From NCBI GenBank assembly GCA_002010065.2, contig MTMD02000002.1:556740-620739 (forward strand): 64,000 bases of DNA, in the 5' to 3' direction. The stretch comes from Candidatus Pyrohabitans jungbluthii (lineage in GTDB: Archaea; Hydrothermarchaeota; Hydrothermarchaeia; Hydrothermarchaeales; BMS3B). The notes below the pieces were generated by a model, which did no database searches, had not been told where the DNA came from, and worked only from the letters and a program-made list of their open reading frames with translations. Made by a program: the position numbers and the translations under genes. Shown here piece by piece: positions 9,757 to 18,250 of the stretch; the first letter of the stretch is position 1; the number at the start of each line of letters is the position of its first letter.

Positions 9757-9758
9757 TT

Positions 9759-10958
9759 TTAAGCCTCGCTCTCAAGGAAATCTTTCTCGTATTCCTCAAG
9801 TACGCGCAGGGAGATATCTTTGTACTGGCTTGCAAGCTGGCTCAACGTCTTCAGGCGAGAAATCTGATTTGGGCGGTAGGTTAGCAACACAGTCGCCGTC
9901 GCTAGGTTGCGCTTTGTCAGGGCGACGCCGAAGTGGGTCTCTCCAAGGCGAGAGTGCTCCTCCATCACCTGCTTAGCCATGCTGGTGTTTATCCTGCCGC
10001 GCTTTGTCAGGTAAACAGGGGGGATGCGCAGCAGCACAAGGTTCTTCTCCGCGTGCTCTGGTCTAACGTCGGCGAGGGTGAGCTTCATGAAGCTCCTGTA
10101 GAGCAGGGAGATGACATCTATCTCCTTATACCCGCCGAAGGGGAAGATATAGTGCAGAAAGTTTCTCGTTCTCTCAGAAGCTCTGCCTAGGGCTGCGAAG
10201 CCAGGACGAGTGCGCTTTCCAAAGGAGAAGCTTGTCGCGGCTATCATGTCCTTGAGGTCAATCACAGGAGCGTAGCCCTCGTACTGCGATGGGTCCACAC
10301 GTTCTATCACAGTGCCTATGAGAATGTCCCGTATGCTCCTAGCAACGTACTCATTGTACCTCTGGAACAAGCTCTCGGCACTTTCTGCGTACGCAAGCTT
10401 CTGGTTGTCTACCAGAATCACAGAGTCCACGTGCTCTATGATCAGGTTTAAGCTTTCCACCGCATTTTTCGCTGTAAGACCGCCCTCATGCGTTGCTGGC
10501 AGCACAACTATGGCGATAACCGGAATTCTCATCTCCTTCAAAACGCTCGCAACCACAGGTCCAGCCCCACTCCCGGTGCCACCACCCAGAGCAAAGGCAA
10601 CAAAAGCCACGGGCACGCCTATACCCGAGCCCTCCTCGCTCTCGATGCTTAACCTCTCCACAATCGCCTCCTTCAGGTTGTCCCTGAAGCGCATGGCATC
10701 TTCCTCTGCCTTTGCGCGGTTCTTCCCGTAGCCCCCGCTCACAAAGTGCTCAAAGCCGTGGAGTGTGCCCGGGATGAACCCTCTATCCCTTGACATTCCA
10801 ATCCAGTGCTCTCGCTTTATGTTTTTGAGTGTCTGCAGGTCTAGGGTAGCCGAGTTTATGGCTATGGGCACGGCTATTTTGAACATTATCTCATCATAAA
10901 AAGCAGCGTCTATTATTGCTCCGCCGCACTGTCCCACACCTATAAAAGCGTATGGCAT
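9759..10958 (-). CDS. Tubulin/FtsZ-superfamily GTPase (CetZ/FtsZ-like)
   Basis: 399 residues from the ATG at 10958, chosen because GGTGA lies just upstream and the nucleotide-binding strand starts at once (YAFIGVGQCGGAI). A longer frame reaches 11048 but lacks similarity. T1 loop GVGQCGG is at 7-13, tubulin signature GGGTGSGAGP at 125-134, and a T7-like IDLKD with Asp234 and Asp237 at 233-237. The GQCGG element is more CetZ/tubulin-like than FtsZ-like. The first Asn of FtsZ's N-V-D-F-A-D is replaced by Val. It is the first gene of a three-gene operon that also holds a second tubulin-like gene. Inferred: a polymerising GTPase acting at the inner membrane face, in shape control, division or envelope organisation. 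Confidence 0.83.
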   Translation of the reverse strand: MPYAFIGVGQCGGAIIDAAFYDEIMFKIAVPIAINSATLDLQTLKNIKREHWIGMSRDRGFIPGTLHGFEHFVSGGYGKNRAKAEEDAMRFRDNLKEAIVERLSIESEEGSGIGVPVAFVAFALGGGTGSGAGPVVASVLKEMRIPVIAIVVLPATHEGGLTAKNAVESLNLIIEHVDSVILVDNQKLAYAESAESLFQRYNEYVARSIRDILIGTVIERVDPSQYEGYAPVIDLKDMIAATSFSFGKRTRPGFAALGRASERTRNFLHYIFPFGGYKEIDVISLLYRSFMKLTLADVRPEHAEKNLVLLRIPPVYLTKRGRINTSMAKQVMEEHSRLGETHFGVALTKRNLATATVLLTYRPNQISRLKTLSQLASQYKDISLRVLEEYEKDFLESEA

Positions 10959-10995
10959 GATTTCACCAGCTTGCTCTGAGGTAACCTCGCTGTTC

Positions 10996-11012
10996 GCTTT
11001 TATATTTATTTC
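10996..11012. promoter_or_regulatory. Divergent promoter with near-symmetric TATA element
   Basis: The A/T block TTTTATATTTATTT reads as AAATAAATATAAAA on the other strand. It lies about 40 nt before the minus-strand tubulin-like ATG (10958) and about 27-40 nt before the plus-strand ATG at 11039. It could serve both operons with very short leaders. A second A/T block (11020-11031) is too close to the plus ATG to be its TATA box. Confidence 0.45.
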
Positions 11013-11038
11013 AAAGGTCAAATATAAAATATTATTGC

Positions 11039-11989
11039 ATGGGCTCAAGGGTGCTTCTTCTCATTCTGTTCACGATTTCGTTGATTCCCAGTGTTCATTC
11101 TCTGGACTGTGGAGATGTCCTCGCGGAGCTTCGTGGCTTCACTTCGTCAGCCTTCGCTGCCTATCCAGAGCTTAGGCAGGTGAAGCAGGATACCTTGCTT
11201 CTGCTCTACTCCCAGCAACGCACAGCATGCGACATTCAGCTTTTGAACTTTGCCTCCTCTTCCATGGAGTATCTCAAAAGCATGGATGCCGCCTACCTTC
11301 TTGTAAGCAGCGCTGAGCTGGAGTCTCAGAGGGAGGGGGTGAAGAAGGCGATAGAGGCTGAGAGGTTTATCTCTGAGATGCGCTCAGATAGCACTGAGCT
11401 GGGAATCCTCGCTCAAGATGCGGTGCAAGAGGCTGAACAGGGGAGGGAGAACTTCCTACTTTCGCAGGCTCTGACCTTCGAGAGTAGGGCTGAGAAGGCT
11501 GAGAGCACAAGGGATAAGCTGGCAAACTTTGAGCTCGCCATAGCTTGCTACGAGGCGGCAGACGCTCTTCAGGCGAATAGCTTGAAGGTCAGAAAGCAGA
11601 GCTTAGAGGAGAAGTACATAGCTGACATAGTGGCAGCGCAGGAGTACCTGAGCGAAGCAATAGCTTTGCTCACGCGCGCAGAAAAGCTTGAGGTCGCCTT
11701 CCTCGGCTTTGTGGACGCGTACACCTTAGCAAGGGAAGCAAAGATGAGCCTTGTCAGGGCTAAAGAACTTTACCAGCTTCATCACGAGAAGGAGAAGCTG
11801 GCGGAGGTTGAGGAGGTCTCTATTAATGCTGAAGAAGTCTACTCCTCAACCAGAAAGAGGATTCTGATGCTATTTGCCATTGTTTCTCTAACTCTCACCT
11901 CGCTTTCGGTGTACATCCACAGCATAATTCTAAGCTGGGAAAGGGATACCTATGACTGCTATCTTGGTAACGAGCTTGTGGGGGCATAG
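11039..11989 (+). CDS. Secreted helical protein with C-terminal membrane anchor, divergent from tubulin-like operon
   Basis: 316 residues. A signal peptide (VLLLILFTISLIPSVHS) is followed by about 250 residues of charged, Ala/Glu-rich helix that look like coiled-coil or TPR-like repeats. A hydrophobic segment lies near the end (LMLFAIVSLTLTSLSVYI), with a short tail. The topology would put the helical part outside and a small tail inside. The last 130 residues before the membrane segment resemble the matching part of the next gene in pattern (AEKL...A...A+..Y..A..S+..A). The stop is 1 nt before the next ATG, so the two form an operon. No known family was recognised. Confidence 0.7.
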   Translation: MGSRVLLLILFTISLIPSVHSLDCGDVLAELRGFTSSAFAAYPELRQVKQDTLLLLYSQQRTACDIQLLNFASSSMEYLKSMDAAYLLVSSAELESQREGVKKAIEAERFISEMRSDSTELGILAQDAVQEAEQGRENFLLSQALTFESRAEKAESTRDKLANFELAIACYEAADALQANSLKVRKQSLEEKYIADIVAAQEYLSEAIALLTRAEKLEVAFLGFVDAYTLAREAKMSLVRAKELYQLHHEKEKLAEVEEVSINAEEVYSSTRKRILMLFAIVSLTLTSLSVYIHSIILSWERDTYDCYLGNELVGA

Positions 11990-11990
11990 C

Positions 11991-14021
11991 ATGCGCTTCT
12001 TGAGTATTCTTCTTGTTACGCTCTTACTCTTCGCCTCACCTGTGAGCGCCCAGGTTACGGCAAGCTTTGACTATGATGAGGTGGACTTTTACTTCGACAA
12101 GCCCAAAAATGAGGTCTCCTATTTTGAGGAGAACTTAACCTTGGAGTTCTTCAATGCAGACAATGAGAGCGCAGCGATACTCTCTGGTCTTGAGGCAACG
12201 CTCTCTGGCGAGGCGAAGGATAAGGGCATGAGTGTTGTCCTCGAGAAGAGCTATCTTCGGGTTGAACCCAACGATAAATCTTACCTCACCATTTCCTTCC
12301 GTGCACCCCCAAGCGTGCCTGAGGGCAGGTATGAAGCGAAGCTTGAGGTTAAGGGCAACTACACTTACATTACCAAGCAGGGTGTCCACACCCTACTCCA
12401 TGAATTCTACATCACAGTAAATGTTGACCACCCACCTGCGACGCTTGCGGCGAGCTGGGACCTTGCGGAATGGGGAAAGCTCAGAGCAGGGCAGAGCTTT
12501 GAGCGCACCCTCACCGTGAGGGAGGTTTATGGGTACGCTGGGGCAAGCAACGTTACGCTCTATCTCTCAAGAACAGGACCCGTGAACCTCACCTACACCT
12601 CGAGCTTAGGGGATATACCCGCAGGAGGGTCAAAGAGCATTAAGGTTAAGGTTCAGGTACCTGAGAGGTACCTTAGGCCGGGAGACTACAAAGTTGTTCC
12701 AAAGATTGTGAAAGATTACAAAACGCAGGTGTCAACGCTTGAGCAGGCTAACTATACCATCCCAAAGCCAGAGATGGCGATTTCCACCACTAAGTTAAAT
12801 TTCGGCAGGCTCACCTTTGAGGTTGGCAAGGATACAGCGACAGCAAGCATAACTGTCAGCGAGGTTGGTGGCTACACTCCAATCGAGGGTTTGAGCATCT
12901 CTCTGGTTAAGGGGGAGGAGGGGTGGGTGGGCTACACCCAGGTTAACTACATTCCCCCAGGGAGGAATGCAACAGTAAACTTTACCCTTATCCTGCCCCC
13001 GGATGCAAGCCTCGGAAAAAAAAGCTGGATTTTTGAAATAACTACTGTGCATGCCGGGAGTGTGGAGATTCTTGGGGAGGCTATAGTGTATTTCCCAGGT
13101 TTGGATGAGGCGGAGCGTTCCCTCGCTGCCCTGCCCTCGCTGCCCTCTCATCCAGAGGTCAAAGAGGCGGTGCAGAACCTGCGGGAGATGATAGCAGCCT
13201 CTAGGGATGTAACCGAACTCAGGGAGATAGCAATGGTCATGTCGGTGTACAGCGGCGTTAGCTCTTTTGTGAATATCCTAGCAGGTGCTGAAGGTAAGCC
13301 CCTTGAGGAACGCGTTGAGAGCATTATACTTGCAAAGAGGAGTCTCAACAGAGCAAAGATAGGAAGCGAGAACCTGGAGGACAGGAACTTAAAGAAGTAC
13401 GCTATACCCGCGGTTGAAGCCTTAGAGAACGTGTGGAAAAGGGAGGCAGGCTCAGCAGCAGAGGCTCTTGAGGCTGTGGTAAAGCAGAAGGAGGAAAGCG
13501 ATTACCGTGGCGCAGCGCTGGACTACAAGAGGCTTAAGACGCTTTATTCGCTGCTCGGTGAAGCTGAGAGTGCGAAGGAGTACGCCTCAAAGCAGGAGGA
13601 GATGGAGCGTGCCTATTTCAACTCCCTATCTGAGGCGATGTCCCTCCTCAGGCTTGCGGAGGAAAATGTAAGCGCAGCTAGAAGGCTCACCTTCAATATA
13701 AAGGAAGCCTCCTTTGTTATCAACCCCTTCCATTACGAGGCGGTTATGGCTTACTACGATGATGCTCTCTCCAGCGTTGAGAGGGCAAGGCTTCTTCTTG
13801 ACAGGGCGGGCGAAGATGAGGAGGCGAAGCTGCTTCAGAGGAGGATGAAAGAGCTCAAAGACAGGAAGCGCACCATTGAGAGAACCTTCAGGGTCTACCT
13901 TGCCTTCCTCACCCTCTTCTTCCTGTGGTTTGTGGCGAGGGTGACTCTGGGTCTGCTGCGCTGGATTCGTGACTCGGAGGCTCTTGCAGAGGGCGACGTG
14001 CTCCTTGGGGCCGAGGGTTAA
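11991..14021 (+). CDS. Secreted beta-sandwich plus helical protein with C-terminal membrane anchor
   Basis: 676 residues from the ATG at 11991, which begins a clean signal peptide (FLSILLVTLLLFASPVSA); an earlier in-frame ATG lies inside the previous gene. About three beta-sandwich/Ig-like domains fill 20-380, with NEW3-like phrases such as FRAPPSVPEGRYEAKLEVKG. Some 250 residues of helical, coiled-coil-like sequence follow, then a membrane helix (VYLAFLTLFFLWFVARV) and a roughly 25-residue inside tail rich in acidic residues. Its distal helical part resembles the preceding protein, suggesting partial duplication or a paired structure. It ends in a 4-bp overlap with the convergent propeller gene. 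Inferred: an external partner of the tubulin-linked machinery. Confidence 0.72.
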   Translation: MRFLSILLVTLLLFASPVSAQVTASFDYDEVDFYFDKPKNEVSYFEENLTLEFFNADNESAAILSGLEATLSGEAKDKGMSVVLEKSYLRVEPNDKSYLTISFRAPPSVPEGRYEAKLEVKGNYTYITKQGVHTLLHEFYITVNVDHPPATLAASWDLAEWGKLRAGQSFERTLTVREVYGYAGASNVTLYLSRTGPVNLTYTSSLGDIPAGGSKSIKVKVQVPERYLRPGDYKVVPKIVKDYKTQVSTLEQANYTIPKPEMAISTTKLNFGRLTFEVGKDTATASITVSEVGGYTPIEGLSISLVKGEEGWVGYTQVNYIPPGRNATVNFTLILPPDASLGKKSWIFEITTVHAGSVEILGEAIVYFPGLDEAERSLAALPSLPSHPEVKEAVQNLREMIAASRDVTELREIAMVMSVYSGVSSFVNILAGAEGKPLEERVESIILAKRSLNRAKIGSENLEDRNLKKYAIPAVEALENVWKREAGSAAEALEAVVKQKEESDYRGAALDYKRLKTLYSLLGEAESAKEYASKQEEMERAYFNSLSEAMSLLRLAEENVSAARRLTFNIKEASFVINPFHYEAVMAYYDDALSSVERARLLLDRAGEDEEAKLLQRRMKELKDRKRTIERTFRVYLAFLTLFFLWFVARVTLGLLRWIRDSEALAEGDVLLGAEG

Positions 14022-16561
14022 ATTATGCTTGCTTTGAGCCTTGAGAGCACCTCATCGTTGCGAAGCATGTCCTCTATGCACAGGAGGAGGTAATGGGAAA
14101 GGGCGAAAAATGCCCGAGCTTCGAGGTGGCTCCTCCTCCCGCCCTTCTCAAAGAGCTTCCTTGAAATCTGCCAGAGGGAAGCAAGAGGATAGGTGGAAAT
14201 CTCCTTTATTAGTGAGGTGATTTTCCTGTCCACTTCGAAAATCTCCCTCTCAAGCTCGTCCTTTGTCAGCTTTCCAAGAAGGAAGGCCACTGTTTCTTCT
14301 AAGGGTAGCGGAGGTGCACCGCAAGCTTCTGCTTTCTGCTTTGGCGAAGCTTGGTAGAGGGCGACATTCTTCCAGTCCTGCATGGCTTCGCAGAGCATTG
14401 GAACAGCCTTTTCTGCTGCACTTATAAGGGCATCCACGTGTGCCTTAGAATCACTAAATTCAGATGTCAGGGCAAGGACTTCGATGCCATCTATAATACC
14501 GTAGCCTATGCTTCTGAAGTAAGCTGGCAGGCATGGGTCGTGCTCGGCGACACGCTCATAGGCTTCGTCAAGGGAGCGGCGCAGCTCTTCAAGGCGCTCT
14601 TCTTCCTCCCTGCCAAGGCGAAGCGCAGGCTCAAGCTCCACCTCAAGCCTGTCTACTACGCTCTCTGGCGTGAATTTCTTGAATGCTGGTTTAAAGCCCT
14701 TCTTCTCCACAGAAATCGTCGTAGCTTCGGGCTTAATCCTGAGGGTGGCGAAGCCTTCTGCGTCGGTTGTAGCCTCAATGTTTCCGCTCTTTACCAGTGC
14801 TCCGGAGAGAGGCAGGCTGCTCTTTGAGCTTCTGACTCTTACCCGCAGGGTGCGAAGAGCCTCGCGAGGTTCTGTAACCTGTGCCTGAGGCTTAGCTGGC
14901 TTGCTCCTTTTAAGTAGGAAAAACAGTAGCGCAGCAAAAATTGCGAGGGCTGCAATCACAGCGGCTTTATTCCTGCTTGGCAGGCTTGTCCACCTCTCCT
15001 CGAAGAGAGGCACTGCCAAAATTTTTTCTCCAGATATTATGAAAATTCGGCTCGCGTCAGGGGAGATTGTGGCATACTTAACGCCCTTCTCAGGATAGTA
15101 CCGCCATATAAGCCTGCCTTGTTCCGCGTCGTACAGTTCAACGCTCTCTTGAGAAGCTGCAAGCAGGTAACCCCTGGCTGAGTGGAGTGAACTCATGTTC
15201 TGCTCCAGGGTTATATTCCAGAGGTGCTCACCTTTAGCAAAGGCGTGGATCTCATCCTTGAGCAGAGCGAAGACCACATCCTCATCCATGGTGACAGCAA
15301 GAATTGTTTTTTCAAAGCTTGTATTCCACACCAAAGCGCCGTCGTAGGTGTATAGATAAAGGGTGTCGTTCCCTGCAATGGCTATGCTCTCATTGGATAT
15401 CGCTAAGCTAGCTGGCTTGAACTCAAGCTGCTTTGTCCAGAGCAGCGCGCCCGCGGTGTTGAAGAGGTACAGAGTATTACCGGCAATCACGCTTGAGCCC
15501 CGAGGGGAAGCGGCGAGAAGCTCAGTATTCTTATCAATGCTCGCGTTCCACACCTTCTGAGTGCCCCTGTACATGGAGAGTAGGTTTTTCTCAGCCACTA
15601 AGGAGTACTCCTCCGAGGCTGCAATCATGGGTGAAGTTTTCAGTGTTATAGAGGCGAGCATCTCTCCCGTGGGCTTGAGGATGTACACCTCATTTCCCGC
15701 GACGGCGATAAGGTTCTGCGAGGTGGCGTGAAGCTGGGCAGGTGAGCGTGGAAGCAGTATCTCATAGAACTCAAGCCCCGCCTGAGAGAGGTTTACAAGG
15801 CGAACCCTTCTCGAAGCCTTGAAGCTCTGATTTCCCAGCGATACCACAACCTCTATTGGATACTCACCAGGGGGCAAGCCCGAGGTGTTCCAGTTGTAGG
15901 GCAGAGTCTCCGCAGTCTGGGTGCCGTTGATAAGCACAGCCACTGTCGCATTCTCTGGCACAATCGTGGCATTTATTGCAATGCTCTCGCCGGTGGTGAA
16001 AACCTCTCCAGGTTTGGGGGAAGTTATTTCCGCATAGAGCGCAGGTGTGGTGTTGAGTACCTTAACCTCTGCGAAGGCAAAGGCTACGGCACAGCGCCCA
16101 AGGGAGGAGCACTGCTGGGGTGAGCACAGGTTGCTCGCCTCGCTGTTTGAGGCAAAGCTGGTGTCGAAGGCAAACACAGCAGTGAGCCTGTAGCTTCCCG
16201 GCTTTCGTGGAGCAAAGAAGCTGAACTCCACTGAAACGCTCTGGTTGGGAAGGGCGCTACCTGAGTATAGCTTGGCTACCTCAGCTTTGCTCCAGTTTCC
16301 GAAGAGGTTGACCCTCGCTTCGCCGGTAGCGTAGTTTCCAAACTTCCATGAGAGAACACCCCTCACATGCTGCCCCGGAGCGACGCTTATGCTGCTCTGA
16401 ACCCCCTTTGCATTAGGGTCAAGGTCAAAGGAGGAGAGGGTTATCACTTCGAGGTTTTTTCCAGGGGTGGCGTAGTAGACATCCTTGGGGCATAGAGAAT
16501 AAGCCTGGGGAAGAGCAAAGGCTATGAGGATGAGAAGAACAACCTTCCTCAGCATGCACAT
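14018..16561 (-). CDS. One-pass membrane protein: external Ig and beta-propeller domains, internal helical domain
   Basis: 847 residues; GGGGGT lies 8 nt before the ATG. A signal peptide (VVLLILIAFALPQAYS) leads into a beta-sandwich region (to about 170) and an Ig-like domain (about 175-255, SPKPGEVFTTGESIAINATI). Seven or so PQQ/WD-like beta-propeller blades follow (about 265-525, repeated W-x-x-x-L/I-E/D units). One membrane helix is at about 535-555. Inside there is a carboxypeptidase-regulatory/PEGA-like beta domain (about 575-650, ALVKSGNIEATTDAEGFATL). A roughly 190-residue helical domain without recognised motif ends the protein. It could transmit an outside signal or load to the cytoplasm. 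It is convergent with the helical-anchor operon by a 4-bp overlap; its function is unknown. Confidence 0.72.
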   Translation of the reverse strand: MCMLRKVVLLILIAFALPQAYSLCPKDVYYATPGKNLEVITLSSFDLDPNAKGVQSSISVAPGQHVRGVLSWKFGNYATGEARVNLFGNWSKAEVAKLYSGSALPNQSVSVEFSFFAPRKPGSYRLTAVFAFDTSFASNSEASNLCSPQQCSSLGRCAVAFAFAEVKVLNTTPALYAEITSPKPGEVFTTGESIAINATIVPENATVAVLINGTQTAETLPYNWNTSGLPPGEYPIEVVVSLGNQSFKASRRVRLVNLSQAGLEFYEILLPRSPAQLHATSQNLIAVAGNEVYILKPTGEMLASITLKTSPMIAASEEYSLVAEKNLLSMYRGTQKVWNASIDKNTELLAASPRGSSVIAGNTLYLFNTAGALLWTKQLEFKPASLAISNESIAIAGNDTLYLYTYDGALVWNTSFEKTILAVTMDEDVVFALLKDEIHAFAKGEHLWNITLEQNMSSLHSARGYLLAASQESVELYDAEQGRLIWRYYPEKGVKYATISPDASRIFIISGEKILAVPLFEERWTSLPSRNKAAVIAALAIFAALLFFLLKRSKPAKPQAQVTEPREALRTLRVRVRSSKSSLPLSGALVKSGNIEATTDAEGFATLRIKPEATTISVEKKGFKPAFKKFTPESVVDRLEVELEPALRLGREEEERLEELRRSLDEAYERVAEHDPCLPAYFRSIGYGIIDGIEVLALTSEFSDSKAHVDALISAAEKAVPMLCEAMQDWKNVALYQASPKQKAEACGAPPLPLEETVAFLLGKLTKDELEREIFEVDRKITSLIKEISTYPLASLWQISRKLFEKGGRRSHLEARAFFALSHYLLLCIEDMLRNDEVLSRLKASII

Positions 16562-16587
16562 ATCTTTTACCCCCTCATTTATGAATC

Positions 16588-17370
16588 TTAGCCAGCTATC
16601 GGTTCGGCTTCAGCAAAGCCCCTCTTCAGCGCCTTAATCTTCACCTTCAGCCTCTCTCCTTTGCTGGCACCTTTAACGAATACCTTAACTCCGGCGATAT
16701 ACGCTATACCCTCGCCACGCCTGCTCACGTCCTGAACCACAGCCTCGTAAACCTCGCCCTTCTTCACAGGGGAGAAGCCCTTCGCAACCAGGTATATCTC
16801 TGCACTCTCGCTGCGGCTCGCCTTTGGTTTTGAGAGCTTAACGAAGGAGAAGCTTCGTTTAACCTTTTCAACAAACTCCTTAATGAGGTCACCCTGGAAC
16901 ACCTTGACCAGAAAGGCGCCCCCAGGGCTGAGATGCTCCTCTGCTATGCTCAGGGCTTCCTCGCAGAGCTCAACACTTCGAGCATGGTCGATGCTCCACA
17001 CACCACTTATATCCGGCGAGGCGTCGCTTATTACAGCCTCGCAGCTTGCGATAATCTCCTTCAGCTTTTCTCTTACCTCTGGGGAGGTGAAGTCACCCTT
17101 TATAAACACCACATTATCGTAGGACAGGGGCTCTATCCTCTGCAGGTCTACACCAACCACGAAACCAGAGTCGCCTACAATTTCGCGGGCAGCCTGTGTC
17201 CAGCCCCCAGGCGCTGCACCAAGCTCCAGCACGCGATCGCCAGCTTTCAAAATTTTGAAGTGCCGATTGAGCTGGAGAAGCTTGTACGCCGCTCGGGAGC
17301 GGTACTTCTCAAGCTTTGCCTTCCTGTAGTAGTAGTCCCGTCTTTTCTCAACTAGCCAACGCTTTCCCAT
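16588..17370 (-). CDS. rlmE: FtsJ/RlmE-type 23S rRNA 2'-O-methyltransferase with TRAM domain
   Basis: 260 residues from the ATG at 17370 (MGKRWLVEKRRDYYYRKA), the usual archaeal start; a TTG further upstream is less likely. SAM-binding motif LELGAAPGGWTQAA and the K-D-K-E tetrad of the family are present: Lys in SRAAYKL, Asp in ISDASPD, Lys in LVKVFQG and Glu in SAEIYLVAKG. The last 55 residues form a TRAM RNA-binding domain (GEGIAYIAGVKVFVKGASKG), a known archaeal fusion. It methylates a uridine of 23S rRNA in the family. It sits 26 nt after the propeller gene start on the same strand but is probably functionally unrelated to it. Confidence 0.92.
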   Translation of the reverse strand: MGKRWLVEKRRDYYYRKAKLEKYRSRAAYKLLQLNRHFKILKAGDRVLELGAAPGGWTQAAREIVGDSGFVVGVDLQRIEPLSYDNVVFIKGDFTSPEVREKLKEIIASCEAVISDASPDISGVWSIDHARSVELCEEALSIAEEHLSPGGAFLVKVFQGDLIKEFVEKVKRSFSFVKLSKPKASRSESAEIYLVAKGFSPVKKGEVYEAVVQDVSRRGEGIAYIAGVKVFVKGASKGERLKVKIKALKRGFAEAEPIAG

Positions 17371-17416
17371 AAACTCTTTAATCAATGTTAATCATCGTGG
17401 GTATTATTGAAAGAAC

Positions 17417-18250
17417 ATGGAAAGGCTTCTCTACCTGGGATGCATGATTTACAACCGCTTTCCTGACTATGAGCTCTCAGCAAAAGCGGTGCTTTCAAAG
17501 CTTGGGGTCAAGCTCAGAGACTTTCACGAGTTTTCGTGCTGCTCCTCTACCTTCATACCTTCTGCAAGCGATGAGTGGATTTACCTCGCCGCTTACAACC
17601 TCGCCCTTGCGGAGAGACAGAACGCTGCGATAATCACCCTATGCGGAACCTGCACAAGCACCTTCAAGCGGGCGAACCTTATGCTCCAGGACGAGAAGCT
17701 TCTGGAGAAGGTCAACTCTCGCCTGGGTGAGGTTGGACTCAGCTACTCTGGTAAGGTGAGTGTGAACCACCTGCTTGAGGTGCTGAAGGAGAAGGAGAAT
17801 AAGATAAAGGTGCTTGTAAGACAACCTTTAAAGCTCAGGGTTGCGCTTCAGCACCCGTGCAATGTCTTCCGCCCAAGCTACGTTGCTCGCTTCGACGACC
17901 CCGCGAAGCCACGAGCTATGAGGGAGATTGTCACCCTTACAGGAGCAGAGATTGTGGACTACGCCGAGGAGTACGAATGCTGCGGCTCCACGCTGCTGCT
18001 GACCTCACAAGCCTTAGGGATTGGCGCGGGGGCAAGCAAGCTCGCCTCCGCTCAAAGGGCTGGGGCAGAGGCTATGGTGGTAGCCTGCGGCAACTGCGCC
18101 TATCTCTTTGACAGGCATAAGGAGGAGATAAAGAAGCGCAACCCAAGCGCAGAGCTTCCCACCCTCTTTATCACGCAGCTTCTGGGGTTGGCTTTCGGGC
18201 TGAGCAGGGAGGAACTCGGCTTGGACATAAGGGGGGTTGAGCTTGGGTGA
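17417..18250 (+). CDS. HdrB-like CCG-domain iron-sulfur protein
   Basis: 277 residues. Two cysteine-rich CCG-type modules are visible: CMIY near residue 8, SCCSS near 38 and CGTC near 75, then HPC near 145, ECCGS near 179 and ACGNC near 217. This is the HdrB pattern that binds noncubane [4Fe-4S] clusters in heterodisulfide reductase, but the first module has SCCSS instead of CCG. The protein is shorter than the HdrB at 36.8 kb. It is followed by an HdrC-like gene, so the two likely form a B-C electron-transfer unit. The thiol/disulfide substrate cannot be told from sequence, and no hdrA is near. Confidence 0.8.
   Translation: MERLLYLGCMIYNRFPDYELSAKAVLSKLGVKLRDFHEFSCCSSTFIPSASDEWIYLAAYNLALAERQNAAIITLCGTCTSTFKRANLMLQDEKLLEKVNSRLGEVGLSYSGKVSVNHLLEVLKEKENKIKVLVRQPLKLRVALQHPCNVFRPSYVARFDDPAKPRAMREIVTLTGAEIVDYAEEYECCGSTLLLTSQALGIGAGASKLASAQRAGAEAMVVACGNCAYLFDRHKEEIKKRNPSAELPTLFITQLLGLAFGLSREELGLDIRGVELG

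Noticed and set aside
7080-10958. Calling the tubulin-like genes ftsZ
   Set aside because: Neither keeps the full FtsZ T7 motif N-V-D-F-A-D or a SepF-binding-like C-terminal peptide, and the gene context differs from ftsZ loci.
10959-11048. Thirty extra N-terminal residues for the first tubulin-like protein
   Set aside because: The nucleotide-binding strand starts right after the ATG at 10958, which has its own GGTGA; the extension covers the promoter.
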